From Straminergon stramineum (taxonomy: Eukaryota; Streptophyta; Bryopsida; Hypnales; Calliergonaceae): DNA of 64,000 nt. The notes under the pieces are model-generated. The model was not told the DNA's origin and did no database searches. It saw only the letters and a program-made list of their open reading frames with translations. Shown here in pieces: positions 23,609 through 36,592 of this stretch (positions within the stretch are counted from its first letter, which is position 1; every line of letters starts with the position of its first letter). Position numbers and translations under genes: made by a program. Location: the NCBI GenBank assembly GCA_963920665.1, contig OY987269.1, positions 1,056,501 through 1,120,500 of the forward strand. Direction: 5' to 3'.

Positions 23609-24575
23609 AATAAAAAATGATTTTTAAATAATCTAGAAAAATAACATTCACTATCTTTTAAATTTTTTGGATGTGCAAAGTGTGACATGAAAATAGTATA
23701 ACTATTAATTGAATGACTTAGAAAGGCTCTAGAGTATATATTTGTGGAATTTGAGGTCCATAATATAGCTCATTCAAGGCTTTTGAGATGTTCAATGAAT
23801 GTCCAATGTGCATTTCATATGACCCACATGACCCACAAAGGATATACATCCTTCTTTATTGTAAGAATGACCATTCATGATGTAGTTAGTGTCACTTTAC
23901 TCTCCACCATCACTTGCGTTTATTCCACTTCATATATATTTGCCAGTGTTTTTTGGAGGCAAATTACTACTCTAAAGATATACAAAAAAATTTGGAGGAA
24001 ATATTTAGAAATAGATTTTCCTATTTTCATTGGATGAAATCATGCTTTGCTACAAAAGTTAGGGATGATATTGCTCTACAATTATAGATGAATTTATAAA
24101 CTTTTAGATGAATATATGTACTTTTATCCACATCTTGTATGTTTCATCCATGCTAATGGATGGAAATAGCTTCACCACTCCACTAGAGATTGCTTTCTTT
24201 GCTGCCCAAAATAATGCCCCTCCCCCTCAGATATTGGTCTGTCAAAGGAAAAATTATCATTGCATGTAGAATGACTTCAATTCCATATATGGTTCAATAT
24301 GGTTTTGTAACAACAAATTAAGTCACTAGGAAAAGATTATTAATCTTATAAAAGATGATTTAAAACATGGTAGGCACCTACATGGTAGTTTGAGATTTCA
24401 AATTCCTTTTGTTTCAACTTCAAACACTATAATATCTTGAATAGTTATTTGATTAAGCCCAAAATTTCACATTGATTTGAATTTTGAAATCATCCTAAGA
24501 CCATCCTCAATTCATCTTGCAAAACTATTTGGCAAACTATTCATAAATAAGTTTTGACCAATGTGAAATTGGAAC
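23609..24575. other. Intergenic DNA with a Tourist-like left end near 24495
   Basis: No gene. TAA followed by GACCATCCTCAATTCATCTTGC-like sequence at about 24494-24517 resembles the left end of the GAGCATC element family (10978, 42928), but its right end was not found; T4 may have inserted in it. Confidence 0.4.
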
Positions 24576-24579
24576 TTAA

Positions 24580-25793
24580 CACTAGACCGCCTAGCCCTCA
24601 TTTGTGTCAGGCACACGCTCCACAATGATAGAGCTAACAACCGAACCCCAATCGGTGATCTGTGTTCAATTGCGCCAATCCACTGCTGGCTACAAGCATC
24701 AAGGCTGGGACGATGCGAGATTAGAAGGAAATGTCTGAATTTAACGGTCAGATCTCCAAATTTTAGCAATTGATGAAGGTGGAACTACTGTAGTTCGATG
24801 TTGTTTTCTGAGTATCACCGCATGATTTCGGGTAATTGTGACTGAAAAAAACTTTGTCGAGGGACAAGTGCATTATGGATTCACTGACTATTGCCAATGC
24901 AATACCCTAGCTTAAATATTGGTGAGAAAGATTTCAATATGGGCGAACGGGAAGAAATGGAAGGCGAGTAGTTGGTCCAGCCTGCTCATGAGTGACTGGA
25001 ACAAACTGGAAGGTGGTCACAATCTACTGCCGATTGACACAGACTGCTCCCGTGATGCAGGGGAGGGACCAAAAAAAGACCATCTTCTCACACAATTGAT
25101 TACAGAGACCATGTTCTCTACCACAAATTTCATACTATCACCATTCAATCTCGGGAATGAACAGAGACAACAACAAATGATGAAATTACGCATACAAAAA
25201 ACAGAATATAAAAAGAGAGCGTCCAAAATTGAATTTAGTCGTGAAAGCAAGGGAGCTTGTGATGGCTCAAGCATTGCCCAAAATCAATATCCATAGCAAG
25301 TGAAAACTGAACCCCTCTATGTTCAAACAAAATCAAAACTGGCCAATAAGTCCAGTAGGAAAAAGCATTGTCTTTGTCCTATGATCTACTAGAAACAAGA
25401 GCAACGACAACAGGTTTGCTGAAGGGAACAAGGCGGATGCCTTAGCTTGAAGTCGGATTGCAGTGTGTGTGAGGAGTTGTAAACCCTTGCTACGACAATT
25501 TTGTCCCCGCATCATCAAGTGGATCAAAGGTCAATGGTCTCCCACCGGCTCGTCCTGGTCATATTTGGGACATTCAAGGCAACCGCCAAGTCCTGCATTC
25601 TACTTTGGCTACATTTGACATCCATTTCGAATATTGCCAAATTGCGATGGCTCCAGCAAGACGCGATCACTCTAAAAATTTAGTCAAGAATGTACCCCAT
25701 ATTTTGTCCTAGCAACTATTGTTCACTAAGCGCGTGAACAAGCCCCTTTTTAATTTTGAGTGGCCAAAATTTGTCTCCTTAGGCGGTCTAGGG
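24580..25793. mobile_element. TTAA-flanked TIR element T4, GC-richer interior
   Basis: TTAA at 24576-24579 and 25794-25797. Ends CACTAGACCGCCTA and, inward from the right, CCCTAGACCGCCTA, close to classical piggyBac-type CCCTAGA ends. The interior is clearly richer in GC than its neighbours and holds an open frame of 125 codons (24919-25296, plus) with no recognised domain. It may have captured host DNA. Confidence 0.75.
24919..25296 (+). CDS. Unrecognised 125-codon frame inside T4
   Basis: A hydrophilic frame with a basic, glutamine-rich middle (GNEQRQQQMMKLRIQKTEYKK). No family is recognised. It lies wholly inside the TTAA element T4, whose other members have no coding capacity, so it is either a captured fragment or a chance frame in GC-richer DNA. 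No splice-site support was sought successfully. Confidence 0.2.
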   Translation: MVRKISIWANGKKWKASSWSSLLMSDWNKLEGGHNLLPIDTDCSRDAGEGPKKDHLLTQLITETMFSTTNFILSPFNLGNEQRQQQMMKLRIQKTEYKKRASKIEFSRESKGACDGSSIAQNQYP

Positions 25794-25797
25794 TTAA

Positions 25798-28700
25798 CCC
25801 TTGAAGGACTAAGGTTTTTTCTTCATCAAAAAACACTAATAAAAGTTGCCATTGTTATTACAAAGTCAACAATACTATAGGTAAATTTATTTATTCTTTT
25901 GGATATCTAACCATTTGATCTTATACTACACTTGTATTGAAATAAAGGATAAAAAATTCAAAAAACACCCACTTGAATTTCAATCTTTAAGAAATTTTGA
26001 AGTAGAAGAATAGAAATAGGTACAAGATAGAAGGAAAAACTAAATTCATAATAGTTCTAAGATGAAATTGAAATACACTAATTCTAGTGGTGAGATTGGT
26101 CTACTAAACAAACTAAAACTAGGAAAACTTTTCATTTTCAAAATTATGAAAATTAAATTAAAATAATAATAATCCAATCCAATATTTTTATTGAAAGATG
26201 CTCTAATTGGCCACAAAATAAGATGTTCCATAACATTCTCATCAACACTAATCCAAATAGAATGAATTGTGGGCAAAACTTTTGGGATGGCAAATGCACA
26301 AGGAAAGAAGCAATGTTGATTTGGCAGTTATGGCGTAAGGCCATCCTTGTCAATGGATGGAGGGTCTAGTTCTCATACTAGATTGATAAAGCATATTGTA
26401 TAAGTGAAGATTAGGTTGAAGAGTCTGTCATTTAGTAGTTGTGCAGCTTCTCAAAAGTTGTGGCACTACACAACCACTTTCCTTAACCAATTGACGAAAT
26501 GAGACTATAACCAAGATCTTGGGTAGGATCTCCCCTACTAGTTTCAAGCCCTTTCTCCTTGAGTTTTGTTCCTTAGAGATTCTAGTTCACCTCTCCACTA
26601 TAGTTATTGGTCTAGGGCATCACCCTCTAGTGTATTTGAATTTCTAGGAATCATTTTGACTTTATGCAGAGTTTTATTTTTAGGAACATGTTGTTGGCTT
26701 GATTTAGAGTGGTCATAGTGATTATGTTGAGGCAGTGTGGAACAAAGCCAATACATTATTGTTGATTGTAGAATTCCTAGTCGGATTTATTTTTGAATTT
26801 TGTGTTCATTTTAGTAGTGCGTTTGTCCTATTTTTGGCAAGTTGTTTAGAAGCTTTGTGTTCAATTTGGCAATTTTGAATGTTATTTGGCAATTTGGAGG
26901 TTGCTTTTGTGGCAAGTGGCTTGTTAGGTTTAGAAGGATGAAGTGGTTATTTTTCCAAGTAGGTAGATAATGTAGTCTAGCTGTAGTGAGACATGTGTTC
27001 ATGCCAACTTTGAGTTTTATTTGTTTGAAGTGGAAGTCAAGTGGTTGGAATGCAATTCCAATTTGGTAGTTATTCTTTGTGTTGTGTTCCAATTTGGTAG
27101 TTATTTTCTATGCTATGCCACTTAGGTTGTCTAGTAACTATTTGTTCTTTGATTCCTATTAGGTTTTGATTTTCTATTGGGAAGGCACCTATTGTTGAGA
27201 GTGCTAGTGTGAGTCCTATCTTCAAGTCAATTGAATATTTATTTCTTTTGTGTGATGAGTGAGTGAGTGATATGGTGTTATGGAGATTGTGATGGAAGCT
27301 AGGGTTGCTATTCTATGAACGTGAGCTTGTGAGCATAAATTTTTATCAAATTCCATCTAAAAATTTTGGTTCAAATTTACTTCTTTTAATAAATTTTATT
27401 AATACATATTACCATGGTCCATTGAAAAACCTCAATGTGCCATTTATTGAACTTCACTAGATTTTAAGAAGAAAAAAATTGGTTATTAATTAGGATTCTT
27501 ATGAAATCAAATTAGGTTGTTCCATTGAAATTTAGATTTTTATGATTACTCCCCTCTTGTTGCTTGGTATCTCTTGGTGCTAAAAAGAGCCCCCTAGCCT
27601 TGGAAAAATAAAGAATAATAAAAAAAAGAAAAAAAGAAACTTGTTTGGGGGGCTCTCCTTGGCACCGAGGGGTATCAAGTAGCAAGAGAGGAGTGATCAA
27701 TCAAGTGACCATTTGATCAAGAGGGAAGAATTGAATCCCAAGGAGGTCCTGCATGAGGACAATGATCAACTAATTATCATATTGGTGTAACTAACCTCAT
27801 TTCCTTACAAGAATAATCCCTACCAACCAAATATCATCTTAAAATCTCAACAATCATAACAATATTTTCTAAAATCTTAACAAGTTTGATAACTGACACA
27901 TTTAGACATAAGTATAGGTACCCCCGCCATTGGCCTCGCGAAGATCCATACTACTACAAGATAGTGATCAACAAAAATGAAATTTGGGGCAACTAAGATC
28001 TTTCTACACATAATGAAATCTTATCAATAATTTTTTTTTCTAAAATCTGGACAAGTCCGATAACAACACATCAACAAAAAATTATTAGTACCTTCCCATC
28101 AACCTGAGAGGATTCATCCTATTATAGGACAATGATCAACCAATATTCTAAACAAACTTATTTCCATCTCCAATTCTCCATTCATCTTTCACATCAATTG
28201 GGTTCTTTATCTTTGTAGTGTATACTTCTAGACAAGATTGAAAATTAGAATTTTCATCTAAATTCTATATATCCATGGTAGTAGATCCACAATAATAGGT
28301 CCATGGTAGTAGGTACTAAAATTTGCTAAAAATAAAAAAATTTTGATTCAAATTTTAAGTTGGAATCTATTTTTAGAAAGATTATTAAGTTTTTAATGCT
28401 TATTCAAATTTCTGAGCTCAACACTCACATAATCCTTACTCAATGCTCATAGGCTCATGCTTGCATGCTTATAAACTAGCACCATTGGTAATGAGCTATG
28501 GAGTGGAAGGCTAGTTGGATGAGGAACTATTTAAGTGTCCAAGTTGGAGAAGAAGTTGAAAGACGATGAACCAATAGAGATTGTAATTCAGAAATTTGAA
28601 ATGGTGATATGCTCTCTAATTCAGTTAATGTAATTTTATTTTAAGCCATTGGTTGGTTGGTAAGTTGGCTGTGTATATGCATCCACGCTGGTTTGAGATG

Positions 28701-28864
28701 TATGCCAATTTGGACTGAAATTAAAGTCCAAATTGGAGTTATGAGTTATTTGGGTTATGTGGGTGTATACAATGTCATGTGCAAGTCCTTGGCTAAATGT
28801 GACTCCATGTCTGAAGTTTTATTGAGTGAGGTTGAAAGCAATGTTTATGCTTGAGTTGTGTGTA
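25798..28864. other. Intergenic repeat DNA beginning with an orphan TTAA-family left end
   Basis: The TTAA at 25794-25797 is shared: it closes T4 and opens CCCTTGAAGGACTAAGG. The best candidate partner is CTCCTAGAGGACCAAG, read inward from TTAA at 31198-31201 (about 11 of 16 bases agree). From about 26700 the motif CCAATTTGG recurs, as it does at 51900-55400. 27316-28490 may be an older element with imperfect GTGAGC..GTGAGCAT-type ends. No gene. Confidence 0.4.
27544..27698. mobile_element. Small foldback MITE (155 bp)
   Basis: The arms GATTACTCCCCTCTTG and, read inward from the right, GATCACTCCTCTCTTG continue as a long imperfect inverted repeat (GGTATC, GGTGC, GAGCCCCC) around an A-rich loop. 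The target duplication is unclear. Confidence 0.7.
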
Positions 28865-28868
28865 TTAA

Positions 28869-29639
28869 CATCTAACTGCCTAACCGATCATTTATGATCA
28901 ATCTGAAATTTTAGGTTCATTTTTAAATGGGCAGTTAAATTCATGTGATCGGTTAAAAAATTTTTATGGGTAGTTTCAAAGGTTAACTATTGAAATTTTT
29001 TATTCTTTACTAAAAAAAGGTAAATACTAGATTTTTGAGAGGTCTTCAAAGGCATATATGTATCTTAGCGAAAGAGTAAAGCTTGCAAATTTTACTTGAT
29101 TTGAGATCTAAAAAATTATATGTATCCATTTGCTTTGAAAATAGTCCCAATGGAAAGAGTAAAGTGTTTTCATGATTTTCACTATTGAAAATTTAAACAT
29201 GCAAATGTTGATTTAAAGTTAATTGCAATTTCTACTTATAAAAAATTACATTTCAACAATTGCAAGGTGGATTGTGTAATGAGTTTGATAGCTCTTCATT
29301 GAACTTAAGGTTTTGGGAAGTGCATTTTAATGTGCTAACATGATTTATAGTTGGTCATGTCACCTCTAATTCTAAAAACTTTTATGTGCAAATTTCTGAA
29401 ACATTGTAGAGAGGGGCAAGATACTGAAAATAGAAGATGTACGTTTCTCTTGCTATAATCTCACAGCTCCTATGCAATTTTGCACTCAAAATTGATAGGC
29501 ATACTGATAAGCAAGCTCTTTAAACATCTATATGGTTAGATTTTGGAAAATAAAACATTGTGCTTCATTGGGGATAACTACAAGCCCATGCTCTTTTTTC
29601 TTAGTCAAAACACACTTGGAAGGCTTAGGCACTTAGGGG
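28869..29639. mobile_element. TTAA-flanked TIR element T5 (weaker ends)
   Basis: TTAA at 28865-28868 and 29640-29643. The ends CATCTAACTGCCTAACC and, inward from the right, CCCCTAAGTGCCTAAGCC share most positions. No coding capacity. The left end has lost the CCCC start, hence lower confidence. Confidence 0.5.
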
Positions 29640-29643
29640 TTAA

Positions 29644-31622
29644 GAGAAATATTTATTGAGTCAATTTGTTAATTACGTGAGTTTAAGTTTCTTGTTGAAA
29701 GTTTGTTTTAAATACTGATTTGATGAATGCATGCCATGAATCTCTTAACCAATTGGAAGTGACGGTGGATAATTGTGGCAACAATTTAGTTGGTTGAATA
29801 AACTCTGAATGTTGTCTTTTGATTAATTCCAAGTTGTGTCTAGTGTTGAGAGCATCATGTTTGTCAATTAGAAGAGTCTTTTTGACTATGTATGAGATGA
29901 CAATGTGATTTATGAGTAATGGAAAAATGTTGAGAATAAAAAGAATAGTTTCAAGTTGGATAGAAAAGAATACAAATTTTGTAATTGTTGAAGATATATG
30001 AAACTAGTTTGTAGATTATAAGATAACCAAATCAAGTTGGTAAAAAAAATATGGTGGTTCTGAAGGAATGAGACAAGTATCTAAGTACAAAGTGCTCCAA
30101 GCTAAGTCAAGCTTCGAAGCAAGGTTCCAAATGGAAGTAGGAAAAATCTACTCAAGATCAATTCAATTAGTGGTTTCAATTTGGAGGAATGGATAAGAGA
30201 TAAAAATATTTAGATTAAGAAAATAACTATTGAGAGAATACTATACCTTTGTGGCCCTTAAGAGAGGAGTGGCAAAATTTAGTAATTAGCCCAATGTGTT
30301 GAAGGAACATTTTCTTTATTATTTTTGGTTGCAATGGCCATTTAGGTTTTTTGTGAAGCATCTCTATTGAATTGCCTCCCTAAAACAAATTAAATACTCT
30401 TAGCTTGATTTTTCAAATTGAATCAAAGCTTCTCTACATTGATCCTTTTGTGACATTTTACAACAAGGTTTTCTTGTAGTGAATGATCAAATGGTGATGT
30501 AGTAAGAACCTTGTTGGGATAGGATGAACTCATTTTTTTTCCTTTTTGGTCTTGGTTTGTTCTTTAGTGTCTTGTCCGACATTGAGTAAGTTGTCTTTTA
30601 CTCATTACTTTCATGCAATAGAGTCTCTTTCATTTGTGCGTAAAAGAAAAAGAGAATGAAGCAACTTCCAATAGAAAATATTTTCTATTGGAAACACCTT
30701 AAAAAACATTGCTCTTGTTTTTGTGATTTTTTTTGGCATCTTGGGTTGAGTATTTTGAACTTAGTGTGGCATAACTCTTACCCCCCAAAATCAATTGGAA
30801 TATAAATTATATCCCTCCAAAACTCATTTGTCTTTTTATATTCAAAATAAATTAAAAAAATCATGCAAAAAAATTGTAATTATATGAATCTACCTAAACT
30901 TTTCTATATTGGCTAGAAGGCCATATTCATTAAATTGAGACAAAGCGTACATTTTGAGACTTCAATCCTGCTATGGGAGACCTCTATTTTAATGAATTAA
31001 AGATTTATGAACAAATCAACCTTCGAAGAATCAAAGGTTTATAAATGTATTAATATGTTAAAGTTTCAATTTTCCAACTTTTCTTCAATATTGAACACTT
31101 ATTATCATCTAAATGTAGGGTCAAGGATAATATGCAACTGCAAATTGTCTCATTTTAACAAATATGGCTTCTAAAGAGATACTTGGTCCTCTAGGAGTTA
31201 AAAATTCTGTAATTTGAAGCACATCAAAGATTACTTAAAAATATACACAAGCAAAGTCAAATTTGGAAATTGGATTACCAAAATAAAAATCATTATGTAC
31301 AAGCAAGAAAATAAACAAAAATTATAGTAGCTCAAGCAAACTATACCTACAAATGGAAAATTATTTGGATGCCATGACATTTTTCTCATGATTTTGTATG
31401 ATTTTCCATCTTTGAGTTGCTTGAAACTTTGTCCCATGTCCTATGAAATTCTTGAAATTTTATTGGTAGAGAACTAAAAACCATGACTCGAGGTTACGCA
31501 AAACATTTTCAATCCTGGTGTACAAAAAAATGCCTATATTCCAACACTTTTTGAAAGTTCTTGTGCCTAACAAGTGGGGTTTAGAAGAAGAGTTGAGATT
31601 GTAGTTTGTCTAGACTCAATTC
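29644..31622. other. Repeat-rich intergenic DNA
   Basis: No gene. A hairpin at about 30915-31172 pairs GGCCATATTCATTAAATTG with its mirror near 31150. TTAA at 31198-31201 preceded by GGTCCTCTAGGAG looks like a right end of the TTAA family. 30240-30290 is related to 55050-55100 (TTTGTGGCCCTTAAGAG versus CTTGTGGCCATTAAGAG). Confidence 0.4.
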
Positions 31623-32724
31623 TTAACCCCTAAGCACTCCCAAGGGGATTGAAAGTGTCTTCACATAATCTAGAAGTCCAAGTCAAGGTGCTATAACTTT
31701 GGCATCCAATGGCAAAATTTAATAAAACTTGTTGGGAGATTTGTGCACTCTCTTCTAATTTGTGTAGAAAATTTTTCAGATCAATTCAAGATGTACTCAT
31801 TTTCTGGAAGCCATTCAAAGTTGACAGGTCCAATTTGAATTTACCAAATTACATTTTGATAGTTGCAACTTTGGGGCTTGTATCTCCTTCATCCAATGTT
31901 TTTTCCAATAAAATTTGTTGAGATATATTTCCTTTAATGTCTAGTTGTTGTGGTGAAATTTTCATCTCAATCCAAGTTGTTTTGAATGCTTCGTGGCAAT
32001 CTTAAGTTCAAAATCCAAACATTTTTGGATTGTAAGTGAATAGTTTGGTGTCTTGTTTCTTCTTCACAATGTGTGTTTCCATGTTTGATTGGAAAAAGTT
32101 GTGCACAATAGTCTAGTTTGTATGGTTAAAATTTCATATCAATCCAAGAAGTTATAAGTGACTAAGAAGCATTTTAGTAGAAGGAGGTTCAACCTTAGAT
32201 GTATTTTCTACAACTTTTTTTCACCAATGTGTTTGTATGTTCTTGAATCACTCTCTAGTTTAAAGTTTTTTCATTTGAGTAGGTTTAAAAATCAAATTTC
32301 ACTTGCAAATGTGTTTCTAGGAAAATTTGAGTATCTTTTTTCAACACTAAAACATTATAATCTTGCAATCTATGAGGTGAGATGACTTCAAATTTGATTC
32401 CCATTATTTACAACACATACACTACAAGATTGTATGGTTGAGATTTCTATACCTTAGTGCACTACAAGGAAATGTAATCCAAGATGACAAGTTTTTGACA
32501 GAGAATTGTCTGAAATGACAATAGCTATATTATTGCTAACTCATCTTGTCAATTTGTGAGAACTTGTCAACTTTTTGTGAAGTTGTTGTCAAATTTGTAG
32601 TTGATGTTTGATTCTCTTCTCCCTATTTGCCAAAAACACAAATATTCCATTAGGTTCTTTATACATTTACATTTTCATCCATTGTCATAGATATCTTAGC
32701 TTGAGTTATGTATAGAAGTCAAGC

Positions 32725-32815
32725 TCTCTGTATATACATGGAGTGGTAGAAGGTAGAACAACCCATGTAGGATATGTCATTTAGAAGTTGCAAAGCTCAA
32801 CCGTTCATAGTTAAG
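32725..32815 (-). promoter_or_regulatory. Promoter-like module, copy 5
   Basis: AACTATGAACGGTTGAGC, GACATATCCTACATGGGTTG, CCATGTATATACAGAG. The TATA box is altered. Faces outward in the foldback within CACTA element 1. Confidence 0.5.
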
Positions 32816-33210
32816 TTTGAAATAAGAATTGTATTAAAACTAGAATTTCAGACTTCATTTAGGTATAGTAGAATAACTTCTCAAAAAAAAATTTGAACTA
32901 AAAAAATTTCCTAAATCAATTCAAGTTTCATGTCCAAAAATCCGTTTGATATTTTGATCCTACAATCAAAAGTTATGAACAAATTTCAGAGAAGATGTTT
33001 GAAAAGATAAAAAAACATTCCCTTTCACCGCCCCTTTGAAATTTGTCCATAACTTTTGATTGGAGGATCAAAATATCAAACGAATTTTCGGACATGAAAC
33101 TTGAATTGATTTTCCAATTTTTTTTTTGTTTAAAGTGTTTTTGAAAAGTTATTCTACTATGCCTAAATGAGGTTTGAAATTCTAGTTTTAATACAAATCC
33201 TATTTCAAAC

Positions 33211-33306
33211 TTAACTATGAGCGGTTGAACTCTTGCAACTTCTAAATGACATATCCCATATGGGTTGTTCTACCTCCTATCACCCCATGTGTATATGGAG
33301 AGCTCT
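33211..33306 (+). promoter_or_regulatory. Promoter-like module, copy 6
   Basis: AACTATGAGCGGTTGAAC, GACATATCCCATATGGGTTG, CACCCCATGTGTATATGGAG. Mirror of copy 5, faces outward. Confidence 0.5.
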
Positions 33307-33759
33307 CTTCTCTTTTTGAATCCACAAAACAAAAGTGATTCATGAAGTGCAATGTTAAGATGGCAATTAATTGTGAGGACTTGCATTTTCACTTAATATA
33401 TGAAGGTTAAAATTTTAAACAATTTCAATTTCCATATTTTATCTTTTACAAAAAATAAGGGCACTTGTAACCATTGATTAGGCCATCATGCTGGTATGGC
33501 AATGGGACAATTAACAAAGGAAGGTATTAGGGAACAGATGTTGACAAAAATTTTAGCAAAATGACAAAGTAGTTGACAGAATTTTGTCAAATTATTGGCT
33601 GAATCTACAGGTTTCCACTGACAAAGCAATTGACAAACTTTTGTCAATTTTTTGTCAGATAGGACACAATTTCCCTTGTAGTGGTGACATTTAAACCCAT
33701 AATACTTCAAAACAATGATGTTTTCAAATCCCCAAAGGCTTTGGGCATTTAGGAGTTAA

Positions 33760-34319
33760 AAGAACAATATATAAGTTTCAATTACAAAAGAAGTCACAAT
33801 AGAGATCTTGAATTCCCTCAATTCATTGAAAAAATGCTTGTGGAAGGAGATGAATGGATAAGTTATTGTAGATATATTGACTCCCCTAGATTTCTATACC
33901 TTAGTGAGATTTAAACCTATAACACTTCAAAAGCAATGATGTTTTTATATCCAAAAAGGCATTGAGCGTTTGAGTGTTAATTAAAGTCCCAACTCTTTCT
34001 ATGAATGTAACGTATGAAGAATAACACTACATCAAGCACTTGTTAGCTAATTTTTGTAAAAAAATTTGTCCCTTACAATGTCTATATTGAGAGTGCCCCT
34101 AGAATGTATTCTATATTTTTTTGACCCGTTTTTTATCATTTAAGATTATACATGAAAATTTTTGGGGCTAAGAATTGGATCTTTGGTCTTCGAACTAAGA
34201 AGCTTTACAAATCATGGCCAAATCCTACATATAATGTATTTTATTCATTTTCTAAAACCCAATGAAGTTGTGATTTGGCCTTGAGCTATGATCTATGGTA
34301 AATGAACTTGAACAAAAAT
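33760..34319. other. Intergenic DNA with a detached right end of a TTAA element
   Basis: 33887-33976 repeats the last 90 bp of T6 (ATAACACTTCAAAAGCAATG and GGCATTGAGCGTTTGAG) and ends at TTAA 33977-33980. The rest shows no gene. Confidence 0.5.
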
Positions 34320-36379
34320 CCTTTTCTTGGCCTCACAAAAAAATGGGCAACTGCACTTTGCAAGGTTACATTTGTACAAAAAAAATTCCAAAATGAAGGT
34401 GCTTCTTTGGATTCATTTTTCAAGGCATGTTGGCTAGATGCTTAAAAACATTCAGATCATTTAGAATTGTACAACGTATAAGGAAAAAATAGCAAGTAGA
34501 AAGAACTAGAGAAAGATTCAAAATATTAAATTTTTAAGATTTTAAATATGGAATATAAAAATGCCAATCCCAATGGTTGTAATGTTGTAATTAACAATCT
34601 ACATCCTTTCCTTTTATTTTTATCCAAAAATAATTGAAAATTGAGTTAAAGAAAGGACTTCCAAGTTTATTTTAGAGTAGAGAATCCATAACTGACCACA
34701 AACTAAAACTCCTCATAACTTTCATCTCATGAATCAAAATGGAACAATTTAAAGCTTTCCACATATATACACTATAAGAAAATAGGTGTATAAATGACTA
34801 CAAGTAAATGACTTTGTGTCCACTTTCACTAGAAAATGACTATGAATTCCGTAATTGCACTAGAGTCTTGCTATCCAAGTCATTTTGAAGTCATTGATCA
34901 CAACTAGCAGATGAAGTCATGACGAAGTGTGATATGAATTGTGGACATTCATTCAAAATGGTGTCAACAAGACTACGAGAAAAGTGGGTTATCCTATGTA
35001 GACACTGAAGTCATTAATGACAATTGGATTGTCATTGCCCGCGACTATGAACGATTGTTTTGCGACTTCAAAATGACTTCAGGTCGGAAGGAGGCCTCCT
35101 TGAGTTTTTTTGCAAAGAGTGCAGGCAGGGCACATCATTGCCTGGAACAACATTTACAAAGGTGCATTGGGATGCGATTGCAAGGTGACTTTTACAGGAC
35201 TCCAATAGAACTGCAACATCTTTTTTTTTGGTAGGCTGTGACTTTCTATGCAATTTAAGGACAAGTAGAACAGTTTGTTGACGTGGACTTCAGTCACTCT
35301 CCTATGACTACAATGCAACTGCCAAGGCAATAGAAAAGCATGCCAAGTCGTTAGGCTGTGCAAGTGTGTATTACTTGACATTACTAAGGTCTCATTCTAT
35401 CGTCCCTTGAACATGCCATGTGGGTCTATAAGAATTTGATTTTTTGATTGAACTCTTCTTGCACCGGCAAGAGTAGGTACTCCTTGTGGGTCAAGAGAAA
35501 GATCAAAGTGCACACAATATATGACTACACAATATATATTTGCTTCCTTTCTTCTAATAGTGCTCTACAAATAGAAGATTTTTAATTTGGTATCATGAAA
35601 TGCTTATTTCACACATATTCTGAAAGCAACTACAATAGCACATACATGTATTGTTGTAGTCAACCAACATCTTTTTCTTTGAAATCATGCATTGTCTATG
35701 GCTGGCCTTTCTATTTGTTGGTGTATATTGTCTTTGTCCTCAGGGTCCATTTCTATAATTTGTTTAAACTCCTATTGATATACCAATGATTACTTCTAGA
35801 AACTTGCACCATTGCCATTATACAACTTTTGAATACTTCATAGGATTCACATTTGAATTACTAGGGTCCCAACAAATATATACTAAAGTATTTAGATGGA
35901 GTTAGCAATAGTTGTTGAGTCCCATTTCTCCTTTATACAGATGACAACATTGCAACTTTGGTCCCACTATAGAATGACTTCGTGCGACTACCAAATGACT
36001 ACTCATAAGTCTTGGACTATTGTGCACCTACTCTACTACTACTTTGGTACGTTGTACACTTTGATTCATTATGCAATTTGCAAACATCTTGTGTAGTCAT
36101 TTTCCCTGCATGAAGTGAGGAGATTTGGACAACTATATACTTCCTTATTTTAGGGAAGTTGAATAGGTGACCTTAGTACTCATCATGTTCCAATCCATTC
36201 TAATCCCTTTAGCTAATTTTTCTATAACTTTTGATTTGAGGGACAAAATCTAAAACAGATTTTTGGAGATGAAAGTGAAATTTATTTTCCAACTTTTATT
36301 AGTAAAAAGTTTTTTGAAAAAAGTTAATCTACTATGTCTCAATGAGGTTTGAAATTTTACTTCTAACACAATTCCTGCA

Positions 36380-36447
36380 TTTTACATATCCCACATGGTT
36401 TATCTTGCCTCTGACTATCTCACTATCGTGCTTCTATAAAGGGCTTG
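36380..36447 (+). promoter_or_regulatory. Promoter-like module, copy 7 (partial, single)
   Basis: TTTACATATCCCACATGGTT then CTTCTATAAAGGGCTTG, inside CACTA element 2. It follows sequence related to the right arm of the foldback at 32714-33312. Confidence 0.45.
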
Positions 36448-36504
36448 TCATTTTATATCTTTGAAATCACCCACTCACTAGCTTTGAAAGCCATCCAACA
36501 TGTA

Positions 36505-36592
36505 TTCAAATATGATGTATGGTGTATCATGTATGAAATATGGTGTATTACATATGATGTATTTTGTATGGTATATTGTATATGGTATATCA
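36505..36592. repeat. Degenerate short tandem repeat (ATGGTGTAT type)
   Basis: Successive variants of GTATGGTGTATCAT and GTATGGTATATTGT within CACTA element 2. Confidence 0.5.

Larger units (their letters stand above)
32714..33312. mobile_element. Foldback element with ~290-bp arms nested in CACTA element 1
   Basis: The arms pair around about 33015, for example TTTCATGTCC / GGACATGAAA and AAAAGTTATGAACAAATTTC with its mirror. Each arm carries one promoter-like module facing outward. A partial relative is at 36210-36447. Confidence 0.75.
32460..33683. mobile_element. CACTA element 1 (non-autonomous, 1.2 kb)
   Basis: Starts CACTACAAGGAAAT and ends, read inward, CACTACAAGGGAAAT. The 3-bp duplication GTG lies at 32457-32459 and 33684-33686. 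The related T3-type sequence at 33896-33915 (CCTTAGTGAGATTTAAACC) shows the empty site. Subterminal regions are crowded with TTGACA/TTGTCA. A palindrome at 32714-33312 is nested within. Confidence 0.85.
31627..33755. mobile_element. TTAA-flanked TIR element T6, interrupted by a CACTA element
   Basis: TTAA at 31623-31626 and 33756-33759. Ends CCCCTAAGCACTCCCAAGG and, inward from the right, CTCCTAAATGCCCAAAG. The interior aligns with T3 and with the reverse complement of T2. A CACTA element occupies 32460-33683. Confidence 0.72.
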
